64,000 nt of DNA. It comes from Armigeres subalbatus (Eukaryota; Arthropoda; Insecta; Diptera; Culicidae). The position numbers were made by a program, and so were the translations under genes. Below, in pieces: positions 55,500 through 64,000 of the stretch (positions are counted from its first letter, which is position 1; each line of letters starts with the position of its first letter). The stretch covers positions 104,792,988 through 104,856,987 of the forward strand of contig NC_085140.1 in NCBI RefSeq assembly GCF_024139115.2. The letters run 5' to 3'. A model generated the notes under the pieces. It saw nothing but the letters and a program-made list of their open reading frames with translations, was not told the DNA's origin and did no database searches.

Positions 55500-55848
55500 T
55501 TCTCGTTCCTCAGCCTTTGATTCTATACGCTTCTCAATATCCAGTCGGGTGTTGATCTCGCCGGTTTTGATAAAAGTATTCTTCGCCACCCACTTCTATT
55601 CTACGCTGCCATCTTCCAGAACATCCACTACCTGAGTTCCATATTCTTCAACTAACGATCTCTTCACTGCTGGATCTTCTGGTCGGTCTATGGTGAATCG
55701 ACACCAGAGTGAATTCTCCCACCGCTGAATTCTGGAAATGCGTGGTCGGATCTTGCCAATTAAAAGATGATAGTCAAACGCGATGTCATCGCTGTGTTTA
55801 TCACGGACTCAAGAAGCCGCTCTCTTCATTTTCAGGTGATCTATTTCC
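55500..55848 (-). mobile_element. RTE-like LINE remnant: endonuclease end and linker (inverted part)
   Basis: On minus from about 55800: DDIAFDYHLLIGKIRPRISR, DRPEDPAVKRSLVEEYGTQV, VDVLEDGSVE. The same order appears in the 26046-27065 family. The continuation of the linker is on the plus strand at 57955-58246, so this part is inverted relative to it. Confidence 0.6.
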
Positions 55849-55864
55849 AGAGGAGTCAAATACT

Positions 55865-57938
55865 TTTTTTTTTCTTTTTTTTTTTTTTTATCTAATTTTA
55901 TTTGCTAATTATCTAATACATGCATTCATCTCTTAGACTAGGTGTTCCGTGTTTTCTTAACACTATCATCCTTATTTGCTATGTTACATTTTTAGTTATT
56001 ATCAATACATTTCAATTGCCTCTGGCAGTTAGAATATTCCTTTGGTTGAATTGAACCATGTAGGAATTACAATGTTTTCTACTTAAACTAAACTTAACCT
56101 AATTTATACTAAGGGTACAAGGATCTAATCGTTGCAATAGAAGATTGCAACGATTTTTGTCTAAAATTGGAAATTATTTTGTTGGACATTTGTTGCAATG
56201 TATCAATATTAGAAATTCTATGAAGTTCATTGGTACTATACCACGGAGGCAACTTCAGAATCATTTTCAGAATTTTATTTTGAATCCTCTGAAGTGCCTT
56301 CTTTCTGGTATTGCAGCAACTAGTCCAAATTGGCACAGCATACAACATGGCAGGTCTAAAAATTTGTTTGTAAATCAAAAGTTTGTTCTTAAGACAAAGT
56401 TTTGATTTTCTGTTTATAAGTGGATATAGACACTTAATATATTTGTTACATTTGGCTTGAAGGCCTTCAATGTGATTTTTAAAAGTTAATTTTTGATCTA
56501 GCAGAAGTCCTAAATATTTAGCTTCACTAGACCAATTAATTGGAACCCCATTCATAGTGACAATATGTCTGCTAGAAGGTTTCAAATAAGAAGCTCTCGG
56601 CTTATGTGGGAAAATTATAAGCTGAGTTTTGGAAGCATTCGGGGAAATTTTCCATTTTTGCAAGTAAGTGGAGAAAATATCCAAACTTTTTTGCAATCTA
56701 CTACAAATGACACGAAAGCTACGCCCTTTGGCTGAGAGACCTGTGTCATCTGCAAACAAAGATTTTTGACACCCTGGTGGTAAATCAGGTAAGTCAGAAG
56801 TAAAAATGTTATACAAAATGGGCCCCAGTATGCTGCCTTGGGGAACACCAGCTCTTACAGGTAATCTATCAGATTTTGAATTCTGATAGTTTACCTGCAG
56901 TGAGCGATCTGATAAATAATTTTGGATCAGTTTAATAATGTACAGAGGAAAATTAAAATTCATCAATTTTACAATCAAACCTTCATGCCAAACACTGTCA
57001 AATGCTTTCTCTATATCAAGAAGAGCAACTCCAGTCGAATATCCTTCACATTTGTTGAGCCGAATTAAATTCGTAACTCTTAATAACTGATGAGTGGTTG
57101 AATGCCCATGGCGAAAACCAAATTGCTCATCAGCAAAAATAGAATTGTCATTAATATGAACCATCATTCTATTTAAAATAATCTTTTCAAACAGTTTGCT
57201 TATTTAAGAAAGCAAACTGATTGGGCGATAACTAGAAGCTTCAGCTGGATTTTTGTCCGGCTTCAAAATTGGAATAACTTTGGCGTTTTTCCATTTATCT
57301 GGGAAGTATGCCAATTGAAAACATTTGTTAAATAAATTAACCAAAAACGATAACGAGCTCTCAGGAAGTTTTTTGATAAGTATGTAGAAAATACCATCAT
57401 CACCCGGGGCTTTTATATTTTTAAATTTTCTAGTAATAGATCTCACTTCATCCAAATTAGTTCCCAACGAAGGGTCAAAACATTATCTTGGTTGAGAATG
57501 TCTTCGAAGCTTCGTGTAACCTGATCCTCAATTGGACTAGTGAGACCTAGACTAAAATTATGGGCACTCTCGAACTGCTGAGCAAGTTTTTGAGCCTTTT
57601 CGCCATTTGTTAATAAAATTTTATTTCCCTCTTTAAGCGCTGGAATTGGCTTTTGAGGTTTTTTAAGAATTTTCGTTAATTTCCAAAAGGGTTTCGAACT
57701 GGGATCCAACTTCCAGACATTATTCTCAAAGTTGGTATTTCTCAGAATAGCGAAACGTTTTTTAATTTCATTTTGCAAATCTCGCCAAATAACTTTCAAC
57801 GCGGGATCGCGAGTTCTTTGGTATTGCCTTCGCCTCACATTTTTAAGACGGATCAGTAGCTGAAGATCGTCGTCAATAATAATGGAGTTGAATTTAATTT
57901 CACATTTAGGAATTGCAATGCCTCTGGCTTCGACAATT
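55865..57938 (-). mobile_element. Jockey-clade LINE (Juan-like), 5'-truncated copy with TSD
   Basis: On minus from 57938: linker ending KPFWKLTKILKKPQKPIPAL, RT with KNIKAPGDDGIFYILIKKLP, SYRPISLLS, FGFRHGHSTTHQLLRVTNLI, VALLDIEKAFDSVWHEGLIV, RAGVPQGSILGPILYNIFTS, SLFADDTGLSAKG and KYLGLLLDQKLTFKNH. The 3' region ends AATAAAATTAGAT plus an A-rich tail (T-run at 55866-55890). A 16-bp duplication AGAGGAGTCAAATACT flanks it (55849-55864, 57939-57954). Only two lesions are evident, a one-base frameshift near 57470 and a stop near 57203, so it is the youngest-looking LINE here. No endonuclease remains. Juan-A is the likely family from motif memory; a database comparison would settle it. Confidence 0.9.
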
Positions 57939-57954
57939 AGAGGAGTCAAATACT

Positions 57955-58246
57955 AATCCTGACAACTCAAAGCGGCTCTTGAGAAGTTGTTGGCTGCAGA
58001 TGGGAGAAGCGGGAGCGGGTGGACTCTCCGGTCAACGATAGTAAAAAAGCCGCAACAACTGGCGATAATCGCCTCCTCTGCGATATTTCAAGGTGTCTAA
58101 TTGGAGTAAGGACAAATCCGTGGATGCCAGAGAAAGACGCGACATGTCAGTCACTCACCGATCCAACTGATCAGCTGAAACGTTGGCTCGACCACTTAGA
58201 ACAACTTCTTCGAGTTTTGACGACTTATCCTAATTCAGATATAGGG
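57955..58246 (+). mobile_element. RTE-like LINE remnant: linker (direct part)
   Basis: Plus-strand KKAATTGDNRLLCDISRCLI, GVRTNPWMPEKDATCQSLTD, PTDQLKRWLDHLEQLLRVLT, the stretch between endonuclease and RT in this family. It lacks RT and meets the SINE target at 58247. Confidence 0.65.
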
Positions 58247-58268
58247 AAAGGTTGACAATTCTCCGACG

Positions 58269-58668
58269 TACCCGTAATGCTGGGTAGACACCTTTACGTG
58301 GTGTGTTACGGGGTAAGATCTACCACGGTTACATTGCCAGCTACAGGCAAATCCTGACCCAACAAATACCTTCCTCATTATCCAACTCCGTGATACTTAT
58401 GAGGGTGTCGCTAAGTCGGTGGCCTCTCGTTAAGTAAGTACTACATCAACACTTCCTTCCTCTCCCTAGTTACGGTGAAGATGGGCGTGGCCAGGAGTAG
58501 TAATCCTCATGCTTTTGTTATTTTTGTTTAAGACTGGAATCAAGGACCACTCTCCTTCTTGATTTCTGATAGCATTCTAGATAAGGATCTCAAAAGTAAA
58601 ACATGAGTATCACTAGTGTCCAATCTACGAATTACACCGTAACAATGCTAATGCTAATGCTAATGCTA
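58269..58668 (+). mobile_element. SINE-like element with (AATGCT)n tail and TSD
   Basis: A 400-bp insertion ending in (AATGCT)n (58643-58668), flanked by a perfect ~22-bp duplication containing AGGTTGACAATTCTCCGACG (58247-58268, 58669-58690). It shares the tail and CGTGGCCAGGA with the SINE at 31439-31884, but its 5' half is different and shows no clear tRNA head. Confidence 0.85.
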
Positions 58669-58690
58669 AAAGGTTGACAATTCTCCGACG

Positions 58691-59129
58691 GCAGCAGGTA
58701 AGATTCAGCCCAGATGATCATGTGAGAACCATACTGTCATGATTTGCATCATCCTGGAGCAGGTCAATGAATTTCCGGAGTCCCTCCATTTGGTATTGAT
58801 TGAGGGGCGTCCTTAGAAGCAAGGGAGGTCTAGACAAAATCCAGAGTTCAGTACAATATAATTGCTTAAGTGAGGCAAGGCTGGATGTATTGTGTCTCTG
58901 GTGCCCATAGTAATCGACGAAATCATGGGCCGCGCTAGTAGCCCACCACCATAGAGCAATCGTTCTACTTCGACCCAGATGACGATACTGCAATACTAAC
59001 GCAGCAGTGGAGTAAACTGAATGACCTTGTTGAACGCTCCCCTCATCAACTTCAACAACACTGAATCATTGGATGTGAACAACTCCAACTCCAACTCCAC
59101 GGCAAAAACTTTGCCAAGGTCTACAAAAC
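58691..59129. other. Repeat-like DNA inside the RTE-like remnant
   Basis: On minus a 91-codon frame (TPLNQYQMEGLRKFIDLLQD) reads through much of it; I associate the nucleotide sequence with a common mosquito repeat but cannot name it. Confidence 0.4.
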
Positions 59130-59290
59130 AATTTAAGTGTGCAGGACATCGTAGCAGGGGCAGACCTAAGATCTCCTGGCGACGAAGCCTTAACAGAGAA
59201 ATAAATTCAGTCGATAGGAATCAGGGCCTAATTCAATGATGGAGATCTTTAACGTTGGCCCTATGCCCCCCAAAAACTGCTCAGAACACA
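59130..59290 (+). mobile_element. RTE-like LINE C-terminus
   Basis: CAGHRSRGRPKISWRRSLNR, EINSVDRNQG then, after a stop, WRSLTLALCPPKTAQ. GRPK-x-SWRR is the conserved end of RTE-like ORF2. With 57955-58246 it implies that the RT between was deleted. Confidence 0.65.
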
Positions 59291-59685
59291 AGAGTGAGTG
59301 TGTGACGATTGGATCCCAGATTAAAAATACCACATGTACATGGAGCTGAAAAGGAAACCAATGCGCCATATAACCTATGTATTGTGCAACTTTGGTTAGC
59401 TATATTTACAAAGCAATAGAGATTTATTTTGAAACTGTTTGGAAGCATGTTTTATTTTTCATAGATCAATTGGACCTGTGACTCTCAAAAAGCAAGATTA
59501 TTTTCAGTGTATCGTATCTTTGCTTGGAGTAAGGTAAACGAAAATCTGCAACCAGACGCCTGAGAAAACATCTCAGATCGTGTGGGGGTCGGGAAGTGTC
59601 CAAGCAGCAATCGCCGTCTATGAGCCGAAATGACCTCCTTACGACTATACAGATACTCTCGCAGCTTATCCGCGCATGTTTCTTG
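59291..59685. other. No recognisable gene
   Basis: Mixed-composition DNA; overlapping 78-codon minus frames have no recognisable domain. Confidence 0.35.
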
Positions 59686-60179
59686 TAGGGTAAAAGACCC
59701 AATAGTGGAGGAACTGAGCACGTTCCACCACTATTTTTTGCTTTCCATCAAGTCTATACTTCATTGCACTTACCTCAAGAGTGTATAAGAAAGATCGTTA
59801 AACATATTTCATCCGAAAAGTGTTGTGTTGCCACCTAAAATAGTACCTCCAATTATTGGTGCAGTGTTCCAATAGTTGCGTTATTTTTAATTCGTGTTCC
59901 TATAGTTGCGGATCCCATTGTTTTCATATGGGACTCGCAACTATCGGAACACTTCCGGACTACCGCAACTATTGGTGCAACGCCAAGAAAAAGATAAGGT
60001 ATTTTAGTGATACTTTACCGATTTTGAGGGAAATCCAAACCTGTTTCCTTTTATTTCGCCTACTGACATGTCAACAAATTGATGGACTACATGGGTTGCT
60101 GCGTTCAATTCGTAGATTTTGTAAAAACAACACTACCGCAACTATAGGAACACCCACGACTATAGGATCTTTCACCCTA
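59686..60179. mobile_element. 494-bp TIR element (TAGGG ends)
   Basis: Left end TAGGGTAAAAGACCCAATAG and right end, on minus, TAGGGTGAAAGATCCTATAG match at 17 of 20. Several TCCTATAGTTGCGG/CCGCAACTAT blocks lie inside in both orientations. No target duplication was found, so one end may be eroded. The TAGGG start would suit hAT. Confidence 0.65.
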
Positions 60180-60722
60180 TGGGTGTGTTTTTCGTCCATT
60201 GCATCCTCTCTACGGGTTTGTCCGAGGTCATATCTATGCCGCTAACAAGTAGCATGGCATTCCAATAATTTTAAGATCGTGGGCATGCTGATATGGCGTG
60301 CTTCACCGATTCTACTTCAGACGTCACCTAAGTATTCCGTATAGTCCGAGAAGTCTGCAATTCCGAGCCTATGCAAGAGCGTCATGAAACAGCCATGTTC
60401 AAACAACACATCTGTGATTTTAGAAGTACATCTGACGATTGATTCAACCAGTTTGAATTTCAGACTTAAACTTAAGCTTATAATTCTAACAGTACTGTGG
60501 TGTTATGGATTATGGAAAATTGTGGTTTTATGGATTCAACAGTTTACTCAGAGTTCATCAGCAAAATCTACTACTGTATAAATATTTTACAAATATTCAT
60601 ATTCTTTGATTTTTCTAAACATTCTTTGCTATCATTTTCCATTAAAATTTAAAATTTCCCATGGAATAATTGAATTTTGGACTTTTTTTTCGTTTCCTTG
60701 TTATTTTTTTATTCCCCCCCCT
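60180..60722. other. AT-rich DNA, no recognisable gene
   Basis: Nothing supportable is seen apart from a C-run at 60713-60721. Confidence 0.4.
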
Positions 60723-60730
60723 CCTCGTAC

Positions 60731-62556
60731 TAGAGTTTCCATTTCCCGGTCATTTTCGTTGTCCCGGGATTCGGGATAAACTTGTTCGTATATCCCGGGA
60801 AATCTCGGGATGCCGGGAATTTTAGATGTTTCCTTAGAAAACTTTTTTTTTATTTGAAAACGAATTTTTTCCATATTCAGGAGTAAAGTTCATTTTTTTA
60901 GAATCTTCTTCTTCTTATTGGCATTACATCCCCACACTGGGACAGAGCCGCCTCGCAGCTTAGTGTTCATTAAGCACTTCCATAGTTATTAACTGCGAGG
61001 TTTCTAAGCCAAGTTACCATTTTTGCATTCGTATATCATGAGGCTAGTACGATGATACTTTTATGCCCAGGGAAGTCGAGACAATTTCCAATCCGAAAAT
61101 TGCCTAGACCGGCACCGGGAATCGAACCCAGCCACCCTCAGCATGGTCTTGCTTTGTAGCCGCGCGTCTTACCGCACGGCTAAGGAGGGCCCCATTTTTT
61201 AGAGTACAGAGTTCAAATTGAAACTCATTTCAATTCTAATTTGAATCGATTCTTTCGAAAAAAAAACTACTTCTAAAAGCAAATAATATTCACGTTTTTC
61301 TCGAAGGTAGAGTACCCTTTTGGAATATATGAGAAGAAGGGTTCGCCGAGTCCGAGAAGAAGGGTTCGCTGGCGGTTGAAGTCGGCTTGACTTTTCGCAT
61401 TGTTTTGAATATGCATAGGTGTTCTGATAAGAACTACCCAGCCAGATGTACATCAATATATGTACGCTTCTACCGCCGACGCATGATGACTTTTTCTTTG
61501 TCAATCCTTCTTATCGTTGGGATCCAAGCTCTAAAACAATATTTGATGCAGCGGCCTGCATTACTGCATTCTAGGCATAGAGTACATGCACCGAGTAAAA
61601 ATACTCTCAATGAATTGGTGAACTAACCTCGTCCCCTATTCAGTATGATGGTTAGGCTGAGGAATTTTGTCCTCGCTGTTGGTCATAAAATAATCGTTGA
61701 ACTGGGTGTTTTGCATCTTAAAAATAGAAATTTGGTTAATCATACTAAATTAAACTGTTAAGACATTAAAATATTATCAGATTATTTACTATGGAAAACT
61801 AAGACTCTGTAAGAAATTAAAAAAAAAATAGGCAGGGCATCGGAGTCGGACCACTTGTACTTGCACATGTGCTGGAAACTTTGTTGTACGAATGTCGATT
61901 AGAAGGACATGAATTGGATCAAGAATTGTTATGGAGGCAAGAAGCTCAGGAAGACTGACAAAGCAAGGCGAATATCAGCTGGTGTACACAACCTCGCTGT
62001 AGACGGGAGATGAGTAGGAAGCAGACGCCAAATAGATGTAGCTGATCTTGTACTGTAGATACTTGTCGTTTAATTAATAGAGAGCTGTAGCTGCTGGAAA
62101 AAGTATAAGTCAGTAGCCCTCCATTGAGTGGTATAGGGGAATCTAATTTTTTTTTAAGGTGTTCTATTAACTAACTCCGATATTTTCATGTCTGTTCCTC
62201 TCTTACTAATTTAATAATAAGATGATATCGATTGTGCATCACAAAGAACCTTAGCTCCGTATACATGCCTGAGCCTCCCAAATAAACGAGTTTGGAAAAA
62301 AAAAATCATGTCTGATGGGAGGTATAAAAATATGATATGAGTTTATCGCCTAAGTTGGGTTTCGCGTTCAAAACAAATAACTTTTGTGAGAAGAAAAATT
62401 ACACTGTTTGCGAACCGGAAATGAAACAGTATTTTTTGTCCCGGGTATCCCGGGATTTTCGGGATTTAAAAAATAATATCCCGGGAATCGGGAAATCCCG
62501 AATTTTCCTAAATCCCGGGATTTTTTGTCCCGGGATGTCCCGGGATGGAAACTCTA
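60731..62556. mobile_element. hAT-like non-autonomous element with CCCGGGAT-rich ends, carrying a SINE
   Basis: Inverted ends TAGAGTTTCCAT at both termini and a perfect 8-bp duplication CCTCGTAC (60723-60730, 62557-62564). About 100 bases at each end consist of repeated CCCGGGAT/CCCGGGAA palindromes. The interior shows no transposase. A SINE (60903-61192) is nested inside, so the element without it is ~1.5 kb. Confidence 0.9.
60903..61192 (-). mobile_element. tRNA-derived SINE with (AAG)n tail (Feilai-like)
   Basis: On minus: GCCCTCCTTAGCCGTGCGGT (box A region), GGCTGGGTTCGATTCCCGGT (box B, GGTTCGATTCC), a body with TCATGATATACGAATGCAAA and GGGGATGTAATGCCAATAAG, and an (AAG)n tail at 60904-60915. 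Near-identical flanks CATTTTTTTAGA (60891-60902) and CATTTTTTAGA (61193-61203) are the probable TSD. The triplet tail fits Feilai-type Aedes SINEs; the name is from memory. Confidence 0.85.
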
Positions 62557-62564
62557 CCTCGTAC

Positions 62565-62989
62565 ATTCATATGTCGGACATGAAATAAATTTAATATTTG
62601 TATCGGCTTTATAAGATCCTTCTGATGACCTCTATAAAAGTAAGATATTGCCAAGTGGCCCTCTCCAGATAACCACTGTAGACCTATTATAAGAGCATTT
62701 AGAAACCCTTTTTAAACCACCCGCAAAAAAGGGAATGACAACAAAATAATATTTTTTTCAGGTTGTTTTTTTTTCGATTCAGTACCATTAAAGGAAGTGC
62801 GCTTTTAATTTTATGGTCAAAGCTGGTGAAAAAGTAAGGTTGAACACCACGCGCCGGCAGTATAACGTAGTTCAGGGAAATAAATCGAAAATATTCATTA
62901 CCACAACATCTAGGATGTCCACTACATCGATTAGTACTTTTGCCCAAATTATTAATAAATAAAATTATTTATCAGAAAACGTATGATAC
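62565..62989. other. AT-rich DNA, no recognisable gene
   Basis: Nothing supportable is seen. Confidence 0.4.
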
Positions 62990-63417
62990 GCGGTGAAAAT
63001 ATCGTTAAATCATGAATTTCAGTGATATATTTCACTGACTGCGGAATACTACTTCATTTTCAATATGGCCATCATGGCATTTCATCAGAAAATTTTCGCT
63101 TTTATTAAACACCGTCATACACTCTTCGCAATGCAAACATTCTTATGGGGGTAATTCGTTGGCCACATTATGACCAAAAATTGGAGCTTTGTCCGAGCGT
63201 TGAGAATTAGATTTATTACGCTCTTTATTACAACCATAGATCTGTTCATATGGTCGATAGGCATTTGACGTTTGACGCTTTTTTCAGCAGATTTATGATA
63301 GGTTTATTGACAGCAATAAGAGCGCAAATAAAACTGAGCAATTAGCTTGGTGATTGCTGTCATAAGTCTGCAATAAGAATTAGATAAATCCAAGAAGCAT
63401 GGAAATTGTTATTTGGG
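62990..63417 (-). mobile_element. Terminal fragment of a CCCAAG-ended DNA element, copy 2
   Basis: On minus: CCCAAATAACAATTTCCATG, CTCAGTTTTATTTGCGCTCT, AGCGTCAAACGTCAAATG, ATTTTTGGTCATAATGTGG, CATGATGGCCATATTGAAAA. The blocks are in the same order as on plus at 20511-20880. It forms the right end of the block that splits RTE copy 2. Confidence 0.75.
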
Positions 63418-64000
63418 TTGGGCTAGTCTACCGTCTTGTAGCCGCCCAATGTTGAGCCGCGGCGGACGACTCCGACGCGTGTTGTACAGCGTCGAGAGTT
63501 TTGAGCGCAGACATACTGCAACGAGGTAGTGGTCGGAATCAATATTCACACTGCGGTAAGTGCGTACGTTCGTGATGTCGGAGGAAAATTTACCGAACGT
63601 GGTCGATTTGGTTACTTGATTAGGTGATTTCCATATGACCTTGTGGATATTCTTGCGGGGGAAGAAAGTGCTTCGGACTACCATTCCGCGGGAGGCTGCA
63701 AAGTTTATGCATCGTTGTCCGTTGTCGTTCGATACGGTATGCAGACTATCCGGTCCGATGACCGGTCTATACATTTCCTCCCTTCCTACCTGAGCGTTCA
63801 TGTCACCGATGACGATTTGGACGTCCCGCAGTGGGCATCCATCGTATGTCTGCTCCAGCTGTGCATAGAACGCTTCTTTCTCGTCGTCGGGTCTCCCTTC
63901 GTGTGGGCAGTGCACGTTGATGATGCTATAGTTGAAGAAACGGCCTTTTATCCTCAGCTTGCACATCCTTGCGTTGATTGGCTGCCATCCAATCACGCGT
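63418..64000 (-). mobile_element. RTE-clade LINE copy 2, endonuclease half
   Basis: On minus from the window edge: MIGWQPINARMCKLRIKGRF, FNYSIINVHCPHEGRPDDEK, IVIGDMNAQVGREEMYRPVI (catalytic-type GDMNA), STFFPRKNIHKVIWKSPNQV, NIDSDHYLVAVCLRSKLSTL (SDHY end motif) and RLNIGRLQDGRLAQ. The frame is open throughout but incomplete at the window end. It is the 5' continuation of 52335-54395 across the 9-kb block. The endonuclease would nick target DNA for RT priming. Confidence 0.9.

Larger units (their letters stand above)
54396..63417. mobile_element. 9.0-kb nested insertion block splitting RTE copy 2
   Basis: Left end CCCAAGTAACATTTCAAG (54396) and right end, on minus, CCCAAATAACAATTTCCATG (63417) are inverted. 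Joining 54395 to 63418 restores the RTE order seen uninterrupted at 1290-1310 (LAQ-EYA). Flanking TT is duplicated at most. Inside lie an RTE-like remnant, a Juan-like LINE, a SINE, two TIR elements and another SINE, so the original insertion was probably much smaller and grew by nesting. Confidence 0.75.

Noticed and set aside
1..64000. Endogenous viral elements
   Set aside because: Looked for flavivirus-, rhabdovirus- and similar-like motifs among the frames; none recognised. All polymerase-like frames are LINE reverse transcriptases.

Overview
The window looks like repeat-dense nuclear DNA from a culicine mosquito, most likely Aedes. The grounds are the mixture of RTE-, R1-, LOA- and Jockey/Juan-type LINEs, tRNA-derived SINEs and short inverted-repeat DNA elements, together with one insect-type intron-containing gene. 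No bacterial, phage, CRISPR or viral genes were recognised. I see one complete host gene: NDUFA8 (ND-19, an accessory subunit of mitochondrial complex I), in three coding exons at 4581-5791, with a probable non-coding first exon just upstream. Two further stretches (about 18900-19226 and 32400-33302) read like long 5' untranslated exons ending in splice donors. Their coding parts, if real, lie outside the window.

Layout. 1-2957: decayed RTE LINE carrying a 202-bp MITE. 3040-4118: AATTTCC-rich repeats with a tandem duplication. 4380-5791: NDUFA8. 6236-9712: a composite tandem-repeat element with a (TG)n core into which a 5'-truncated R1-type LINE has inserted, followed by a ~150-bp satellite. 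9712-18242: more R1-type copies (gag+endonuclease piece, internally deleted copy, 5'UTR tandem repeats, and a copy with an inverted 5' part). 18243-26045: AT-rich DNA with MITEs, a second composite element and a 17-bp tandem array. 26046-30640: RTE-like and LOA-like LINEs on the minus strand. 31439-31884: SINE with perfect target-site duplication (TSD). 34160-42190: AATTTCC arrays, a 145-bp tandem array holding a hAT-like element, another R1 fragment next to the composite repeat, an LTR-retrotransposon gag remnant and a hAT-like MITE. 42420-44580: LOA-like LINE with RNase H. 45429-46275: large foldback. 48330-49720: R1 ORF1. 52335-64000: one RTE copy split in two by a 9-kb nested block that itself holds a Juan-like LINE, a SINE, an RTE-like remnant, two terminal-inverted-repeat elements and another SINE.

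How it fits together. This is a layered record of insertions rather than a set of cooperating genes, and many boundaries can be read directly from TSDs and from uninterrupted sister copies in the same window. The observations I rate highest are: (1) three 51-62-bp insertions that share the same hairpin plus AATAAAGACA tail and each carry a TSD, one with an empty site visible next to it; (2) R1-type LINEs repeatedly sitting in or against (TG)n tracts, two of them in the (TG)n core of the same host repeat; (3) an R1 copy with a twin-priming-type 5' inversion; (4) several hAT-like non-autonomous elements with 8-bp TSDs, two of which have termini built from short GC-rich repeats; (5) the 9-kb nested block that splits an RTE element. 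All calls come from reading the sequence by eye; family names are given only as far as motifs allow.
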